From the NCBI GenBank assembly GCA_038133505.1, contig JAYPTI010000053.1, positions 1 through 18,306 on the forward strand: DNA of 18,306 nt. Reading direction: 5' to 3'. Every line of letters begins with the position of its first letter. The stretch's first letter is position 1. Under the pieces are notes generated by a model, which saw only the letters and a program-made list of their open reading frames with translations, made no database searches and was not told the origin of the DNA. Shown one piece after another: positions 13,831-18,306 of this stretch. Origin of the DNA: JAYQUR01 sp038133505 (lineage in GTDB: Bacteria > Pseudomonadota > Alphaproteobacteria > MPNO01 > UBA830). The translations under genes were made by a program, and so were the position numbers.

Positions 13831-14361
13831 ATGGACATGACGGATTTCTGCGCCCGCGTCGGGCGCCTGGTGGACGAAAACCCGGAAGAGGCAGTGCCTG
13901 CGCAGGTCGCGGAGCTGATGCCGGCGCTTCTTGCCGATCCGACGTTTCTGAGCCCGGAACAGATGTCGGCTCCCGCGAAAGGCTATGCCCGGCACGAGGT
14001 TTTCCTGTGCCCGGAAGACCGGTTCACGGTTCTGGCCGTGGTCTGGCCTGCCGGCATCACGTCGCCGATACACGATCACAATACGTGGTGCGCGTTCGGC
14101 GTCTACGACGGCGTCGTCGCGGAGACCCGGTATCGCCCGGTTGCGGCAGCCGGCGACCGGCCGTCGGCCGAGCCCGTGTCGGTCCGCGCATGGACCGTGG
14201 GCGAAGCGGGTGCGCTCCCGCTCGGCTCCGGCGACATCCACGGAATGCACAACCCCACGGATCGGGCTTCGGTTTCGATCCACGTCTACGGCGGCAATAT
14301 TGCGAAGATCGGGCCCAATGTCGGCCGGGTCTACAAAGAGGTCGAACCCGCCCTCGCTTGA
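13831..14361 (+). CDS. cupin thiol dioxygenase (cysteine dioxygenase / 3-mercaptopropionate dioxygenase family)
   Basis: A 176-residue non-haem iron cupin that oxidises a thiol to a sulfinate with O2. The iron triad is visible as His81 and His83 (SPIHDHNTW) and His137 (SGDIHGMHN). His151 and Tyr153 in SIHVYGGN match the His-Tyr pair of cysteine dioxygenase. Cys87 aligns, with one gap, to the cysteine that crosslinks that tyrosine in mammalian enzymes, and Arg54 may match the carboxylate-binding arginine (both by hand alignment, tentative). The substrate, cysteine or 3-mercaptopropionate, is unresolved. ATG 13831 is preferred because GGTGAG at 13821-13826 is then a ribosome site four bases upstream; the in-frame GTG 13822 lies inside it. 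It is divergent from the Lrp regulator, its likely controller. Confidence 0.85.
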   Translation: MDMTDFCARVGRLVDENPEEAVPAQVAELMPALLADPTFLSPEQMSAPAKGYARHEVFLCPEDRFTVLAVVWPAGITSPIHDHNTWCAFGVYDGVVAETRYRPVAAAGDRPSAEPVSVRAWTVGEAGALPLGSGDIHGMHNPTDRASVSIHVYGGNIAKIGPNVGRVYKEVEPALA

Positions 14362-14449
14362 CGTCCGCCGATTTATTGCGTTAATCCGCCGGTACGGAAT
14401 TTCCCGGCACGCGGCGAAACTGCGCCCAGCGTCATAAAGGAGAGGAACA

Positions 14450-15457
14450 GTGCGCGCAGTCGTTCTGCACGAACACGGCGATATTGAAAACCTGACCCTG
14501 CACGAGGATTATCCCGATCCCGAATGCGGCGAGGGCCAGGTCGTCATTCGCGTCAAGGCGACGTCGCTGAACTATCACGACGTCTTCACCACGAAGGGCA
14601 TGCCCGGCATCAAGGTGCCGCTGCCGATCATCATCGGCCTCGATATCTCGGGCGAGATCGCCGAGGTCGGCAAGGGCGTGGACGGCTGGTCGGTCGGCGA
14701 CCGCGTCCTGATCAACCCGCTGGATCCGGTCACCCCCGAAAAGGGCCTGATGGGCGAGATGCTCGACGGCGGGACCGCCGAGCTGTGCGCCGTCGACGCG
14801 ACGCGCCTCATTCGCATTCCGGACGGATGCTCGTACGAGCAGGCGGCGGCGCTGCCTGTCGCCTACGGCACCGCGCACCGGATGATGATCACCAACGGCG
14901 GCATGCAGGGCGGCGAGAAGGTTCTGATCCTCGGCGCATCGGGCGGCGTCGGCTCGTGCTGCGTGCTGCTCGCCAAGATGATGGGCTGCGAGGTCGTCGC
15001 GGCGGGTTCCAGCCCCGAGAAGCTCGAGGCGCTGAAGGCCTGGGGCGCCGATCATGTGATCGACTACAACGATTACGAGAAGCAGATCTACGGGCTGTTC
15101 GGCAAGCCGCACCGCCGCAAGTACGAGGGCGGCGTCGACGTCGCGATCAACTTCACCGGCGGCGACACCTGGGTGCCGTCGCTCAAGGCGACCAAACGCG
15201 GCGGCAAGATCCTTACCTGCGGCGCCACTGCCGGGTTCGATCCGACGGAAGACCTCCGCTACATCTGGACGTTCGAGCTCAAGATTCTCGGCTCCAACTC
15301 GTGGGCGATCGAGGATCTGGAAACGCTGATGAAGCTGATCGCCGAAGAGAGGCTCAAGCCCGTGATCGACACGGTGCTGCCGCTCGACCAGACGGCGGAA
15401 GGGGTGCGCCAGCTCCGCGACCGCGAGGTGATCGGAAAGATCGTCATCACCCCGTAA
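14450..15457 (+). CDS. MDR superfamily NAD(P)-dependent oxidoreductase, zinc-less
   Basis: A 335-residue medium-chain dehydrogenase/reductase. The N-terminal GroES-like domain opens MRAVVLHEHGDIENLTLHED, and the Rossmann nucleotide site is LILGASGGVGSCCVLLAKMM (about residues 162-181). Where zinc alcohol dehydrogenases have a catalytic Cys, this protein has SLNYHDVF, and the four-cysteine structural zinc loop is missing (LINPLDPVTPEKGLMGEM instead), so it is more like quinone or enoyl reductases than a zinc alcohol dehydrogenase. The product is cytoplasmic. GTG 14450 follows an AGGAGAGG ribosome site. The acyl-CoA ligase gene starts 12 bases after its stop, so the two act together, perhaps on an enoyl-CoA or ketone intermediate (inference). 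Confidence 0.85.
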   Translation: MRAVVLHEHGDIENLTLHEDYPDPECGEGQVVIRVKATSLNYHDVFTTKGMPGIKVPLPIIIGLDISGEIAEVGKGVDGWSVGDRVLINPLDPVTPEKGLMGEMLDGGTAELCAVDATRLIRIPDGCSYEQAAALPVAYGTAHRMMITNGGMQGGEKVLILGASGGVGSCCVLLAKMMGCEVVAAGSSPEKLEALKAWGADHVIDYNDYEKQIYGLFGKPHRRKYEGGVDVAINFTGGDTWVPSLKATKRGGKILTCGATAGFDPTEDLRYIWTFELKILGSNSWAIEDLETLMKLIAEERLKPVIDTVLPLDQTAEGVRQLRDREVIGKIVITP

Positions 15458-15469
15458 GCGGAAAGCGGC

Positions 15470-17002
15470 ATGAACCCCTCGGAATCCGGCAACCTCGGCG
15501 ACGTTTTCGCGGCGCATGCGGCGTCGGACCGCATCGCCGTCGTCGACCTTTACGATCCCAAGAGCCCGCGGGAATACAGCTACCGCGACTTCAGCGGCGC
15601 GTGCGACGCAGTCGCCAACGGGCTGCTGATCGCCGGGCTCGAACCGGGCGACCGGGTCGGTATCCTGGCGCTCAACCGTGTCGAGTTCCTCGAGGTCCTG
15701 TTCGGCGCGATGCGCGCAGGCTGCGTGCCCGTCATGATCAACGTGAAGCTGCCCGACGACACGGTGCAGTACATCGTCGGCGACGCGGGCATGAAGATCG
15801 TCTTCAGCGACGGGGATCAGGCAGCGCGGGTGCCGGACGGCGTCCGCACAGTGACGTTCGACGGCGGCACGGATCCGTTCGACGACTTCAAAGTCGCCTC
15901 GGACACGCCGTTCCCTTCATTTTTCCCCGGCCGCGGCGACATCGCGGAACAGCCCTATACGTCGGGCTCTACCGGGCGGCCCAAAGGCGTTCTGCTCGAT
16001 CATATCGGCCAGGTCTGGATGATCGGCAAGATCGTCGAGAGCCGCGATATCCGGGAGGACGATTGCTCGGTCATCTCTGCGCCGCTCTACCACAAGAACG
16101 CGCTGCTGGCGGTCAAGTCGGCGCTGTCCGCCGGCGGGCGGATCGTGCTGTTCTCCCGGTTCGACGCGAAGGAATACGTCCGCGCGATCGAACGCTACCG
16201 GCTGACGATGCTGACCGGCGTGCCCACGATGTATGCGCTGATCCTGCAGGAGGAAAAACTCCTAAACGAGACCGACCTGTCGTCGGTCCGGAATTGCTCC
16301 ATGGGCTCCGCGCCGGCCTCGTCCAACCTGCTCGACAATCTCGCGGCGCGGTTTCCGGACGCGAAGCTCAATCTCAATTACGGCATCACCGAAGGCGGGC
16401 CGATCCTGTTCGCCTGGAACCATCCCGAAGGGCTGCCGCGCCCGCGCACCTCGGTCGGCTTCCCGATCGAGGGCGTCGAGATCAAGCTCGTCGGCGGACC
16501 CGACGAGAACCACGGCGTTCTTCACGTGAAGAGCCCCGGCGTGATGAAGGGCTATCACAACCTGCGGGAAGCCACCGCCAAGGTTCTTAGCGAGGACGGC
16601 TGGATGGATACGGGCGACATCCTGCGGCGCGACGAGATCGGCTGGTACTATTTCGTCGACCGTGCCGACGACATGTTCGTCTGCGCCGGCGAGAACATCT
16701 ATCCCGGCGACGTGGAATCGATGCTCGAACGCCACGAGGACATCATGCAGGCGGTCGTCGTGCCGGCGCCCAACGAGTTGAAGGCGCATGTGCCTTTTGC
16801 CTGGATCGTCGCGCGCGAGGGCGCCGATATCGACGAAGAGGCGGTCAAGCAGTATGCCCTCACGAACGGCCCGGTATACGCGCATCCGCGCCGGGTCATC
16901 TTCGTGGAGGCGCTGCCGCTCAGCGGCACCAACAAGATCGACCGGCGCGCGCTCGAGGCGCAGGCGGTCGAGATCGCCCGGGAAGAGGGCAGTGCGGCGT
17001 AG
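15470..17002 (+). CDS. AMP-forming acyl-CoA ligase (ANL superfamily)
   Basis: A 510-residue adenylate-forming enzyme that activates a carboxylic acid with ATP and CoA. Core motifs are in order: P-loop YTSGSTGRPKGV (163-174), the aromatic-binding YGITEGG, the ATP-ribose aspartate in GWMDTGDILRRD, the hinge region FVDRADDMFVCAGENIYPGD and the C-terminal catalytic lysine Lys489 in LSGTNKIDRRAL. Length is normal. The chain-length or ring preference cannot be read; NYGITEGGP at the acyl pocket suggests a small or medium acid. It is flanked by the MDR gene (12 bases upstream) and a secreted CAP protein whose start overlaps its end by 11 bases, so all three share one transcript. Whether it belongs with the thiol dioxygenase upstream is an open question. 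Confidence 0.9.
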   Translation: MNPSESGNLGDVFAAHAASDRIAVVDLYDPKSPREYSYRDFSGACDAVANGLLIAGLEPGDRVGILALNRVEFLEVLFGAMRAGCVPVMINVKLPDDTVQYIVGDAGMKIVFSDGDQAARVPDGVRTVTFDGGTDPFDDFKVASDTPFPSFFPGRGDIAEQPYTSGSTGRPKGVLLDHIGQVWMIGKIVESRDIREDDCSVISAPLYHKNALLAVKSALSAGGRIVLFSRFDAKEYVRAIERYRLTMLTGVPTMYALILQEEKLLNETDLSSVRNCSMGSAPASSNLLDNLAARFPDAKLNLNYGITEGGPILFAWNHPEGLPRPRTSVGFPIEGVEIKLVGGPDENHGVLHVKSPGVMKGYHNLREATAKVLSEDGWMDTGDILRRDEIGWYYFVDRADDMFVCAGENIYPGDVESMLERHEDIMQAVVVPAPNELKAHVPFAWIVAREGADIDEEAVKQYALTNGPVYAHPRRVIFVEALPLSGTNKIDRRALEAQAVEIAREEGSAA

Positions 17003-17483
17003 TCTCGCCGCCGCGCTCGTCGTCATCCTGTCGGCGGGGATCGTCGCGCCGGCGCTAGCCCAGCAGCCGGATATCGGCCGGATCCAGAAACGGGTTCTAA
17101 AGCTCGTCAACCAGCAGCGCAGCCTCAAGGGGCAGCGTCCGCTCGTCCTGGACGACCGGTTGAACCGGGCCGCCCAGGCGCATGCCGAAAACATGGCGAA
17201 GCGCGATTTCTTCGACCACCAGGCGCCCGACGGCTCGCAGGTCGCGGACCGCGCCGTCCGTGCAGGCTATCCGTGGCGGCTGATCGGCGAGAACCTCGCT
17301 GCGGGCCATTCTTCCGAACGCGGTGTCGTCAACGGCTGGATGATCAGCCCGGCGCACCGGGACAATATGCTGGCGCCCGATTTCACGGAGCTCGGCGTCG
17401 GTTATGCCCGGCCGTCGCCGGAGGGACGCCAGCCGAAATACGGTCATTACTGGACCGTCGTGTTCGGAGCCCCGGCACGCTAG
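16992..17483 (+). CDS. secreted CAP/SCP domain protein
   Basis: A 163-residue exported protein of the CAP (CRISP/Antigen 5/PR-1) superfamily. A signal peptide MRRSLAAALVVILSAGIVAP-ALA is predicted with cleavage after Ala23 (ALA-QQ). The mature protein starts with VLKLVNQQRSLKGQRPLVLD, followed by the conserved CAP histidines and glutamates His64 (AQAHAENMA), Glu100 (IGENLA) and His122 (SPAHRDNML), with GHYWTVVFG closing the fold. The protein would sit in the periplasm or outside; bacterial CAP proteins are linked to envelope or lipid binding without a settled activity. GTG 16992 gives the full signal peptide and overlaps the end of the ligase gene. It is convergent with speE after 19 bases. 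Confidence 0.9.
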   Translation: MRRSLAAALVVILSAGIVAPALAQQPDIGRIQKRVLKLVNQQRSLKGQRPLVLDDRLNRAAQAHAENMAKRDFFDHQAPDGSQVADRAVRAGYPWRLIGENLAAGHSSERGVVNGWMISPAHRDNMLAPDFTELGVGYARPSPEGRQPKYGHYWTVVFGAPAR

Positions 17484-17484
17484 A

Positions 17485-17498
17485 GAGACCCGGGTCTC
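17485..17498. terminator. perfect 14-bp palindrome between convergent genes
   Basis: GAGACCCGGGTCTC is a perfect palindrome that fills most of the 19-base gap between the CAP protein stop and the speE stop. It could fold as a five-pair stem with a four-base loop on either transcript. No T tract follows on either strand, so it is at most a weak or factor-assisted terminator. Confidence 0.35.
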
Positions 17499-17502
17499 CC
17501 GC

Positions 17503-18306
17503 TCAAAATTTCATGTAGGCGGGCAGGTTGAAGCAGGACTGGTGGATGCCGGGCGTGTAATAGAACGTCTCGATATCCGCCGCCTCGAACCGTTCCCGGA
17601 TGACGGCGGGATCGGTCGTCCGCGCCTTGTCGCTCTTCGCGCCCCAGCCGAGCGTCATGTAGCCGAAGGCATAGGTCGGCACCTGCGTCACATAGAGCGC
17701 GGGGTCCGGGAAGAGACGCTTGAGGCGGTCAAGCGTTCCCTTTGTCTCGCCGCTCTGGACGAACGCGACGCCCGACTGGCTGACCAGCACGCCGTCGTCG
17801 GTCAGCAGGTCGCGGCAGTTGCCGTAGAACTCGTCGGAGAACAGCGGTACCGCCGGGCCCATCGGGTCCGTCGAATCGATGATGATCACGTCGAAGCGCC
17901 GGTCGGTCTCGGCGACGTACTTCACGCCGTCGGCGATCACCACGTCGGCCCGCGGATCGTCGAACGCCCCCGCGCTGAGCGTCGGCAGGTACTCCTTGCA
18001 CATATCGACGACGCTGCCGTCGATCTCGACCATCGTCGCCCGCTCCACCGACTTGTGGCGCAGCACGTCGCGCAATGCGCCGCCGTCGCCGCCGCCGATG
18101 ATCAGGACTTCCTTGACGTTCCCATGGCCGAAGATCGGCACGTGCGAGAGCATCTCGTGGTAGCAGGGCTCGTCGCGCTGGGTCGTCTGGATGACGCCGT
18201 CCAGCACCAGAATCCGCCCGAAGAACGGGTTTTCGAAAATGATCAGGTCCTGCAACTCGGTCTGCGACCGGTACAGGATTTCCGATGCTTCGAAGCGCTG
18301 CTGAAA
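17503..18306 (-). CDS. speE: spermidine synthase (polyamine aminopropyltransferase), N-terminus beyond window
   Basis: Transfers aminopropyl from decarboxylated S-adenosylmethionine to putrescine in the cytoplasm. The visible 267 residues read from FQQRFEASEILYRSQTELQD to the C-terminal LPAYMKF. Diagnostic parts are FGRILVLDGVIQTTQRDE, YHEMLSHVP (gate and substrate site), the nucleotide loop IIGGGDGGALRDVLRH, MVEIDGSVVDMCKEYLP, ADGVKYV and the catalytic DSTDPMGPA with the aspartate that activates the amine. Compared with E. coli SpeE about 20-25 residues are missing, cut by the window edge; the TTG at 18255 is not the start, since conserved sequence continues upstream to the edge. It may pair with a speD gene outside the window. 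It is convergent with the CAP gene. Confidence 0.95.
   Translation of the reverse strand, partial: FQQRFEASEILYRSQTELQDLIIFENPFFGRILVLDGVIQTTQRDEPCYHEMLSHVPIFGHGNVKEVLIIGGGDGGALRDVLRHKSVERATMVEIDGSVVDMCKEYLPTLSAGAFDDPRADVVIADGVKYVAETDRRFDVIIIDSTDPMGPAVPLFSDEFYGNCRDLLTDDGVLVSQSGVAFVQSGETKGTLDRLKRLFPDPALYVTQVPTYAFGYMTLGWGAKSDKARTTDPAVIRERFEAADIETFYYTPGIHQSCFNLPAYMKF

Noticed and set aside
14524..16590. 688-codon plus-strand frame across the MDR and ligase genes
   Set aside because: Arg/His/Gly-rich shadow frame; both real genes have full motif sets in other frames.
18204..18255. TTG 18255 as the speE start
   Set aside because: The frame stays open to the window edge and continues with residues expected from the SpeE N-terminal region, so the gene is simply cut by the window.

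Overview
The window reads as a stretch of a GC-rich alphaproteobacterial chromosome, perhaps Rhodospirillales-like. This is inferred from strongly GC-biased third codon positions, a short ATP-cone-free class I ribonucleotide reductase, many small divergent or convergent metabolic units, and GC-rich extragenic palindromes. I see no phage, transposase, CRISPR, rRNA or tRNA signal.

Layout. (1) 111-3028 (+): nrdA and nrdB, a class Ia-type aerobic ribonucleotide reductase, ended by a strong terminator at about 3053-3082. (2) 3282-7852 (-): a five-gene catabolic unit, in transcription order a dienelactone-hydrolase-family enzyme, a protein with three tandem RidA/YjgF domains, a large alpha/beta hydrolase, a LigA-like small subunit and a LigB-like extradiol dioxygenase. 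Two families of palindromic repeats lie between its genes and at its 3' end. (3) 7944-8931 (+): an orphan single-pass membrane protein resembling the periplasmic part of an anti-sigma factor, then a Lin0512-family protein, closed by a terminator at about 8952-8984. (4) 9004-10368 (-): an NCS2 purine permease, divergent from a VOC-superfamily protein and a ChaC-like gamma-glutamylcyclotransferase at 10553-12008 (+). (5) 12273-13235 (+): a GcvA-like LysR regulator that looks dead, with no usable start codon and an in-frame amber codon. (6) 13226-13684 (-): an Lrp/AsnC regulator divergent from a cupin thiol dioxygenase (13831-14361), followed on the same strand by a zinc-less MDR oxidoreductase, an AMP-forming acyl-CoA ligase and a secreted CAP-domain protein. 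(7) 17503 to the window edge (-): spermidine synthase, truncated at its N-terminus by the window end.

The best candidate for something undescribed is the minus-strand unit at 3282-7852. It joins a two-component extradiol dioxygenase, two hydrolases and a 432-residue triple RidA protein whose three domains all appear to lack the arginine used by canonical RidA imine deaminases. Because RidA proteins normally form trimers, this protein may be a single-chain pseudo-trimer, and its neighbours suggest degradation of a (possibly nitrogen-bearing) aromatic compound. A second candidate is the Lrp/thiol dioxygenase/acyl-CoA ligase/MDR block, which could serve organosulfur catabolism. Both functional readings are inferences; domain assignments come from motifs and family knowledge, not from a search.
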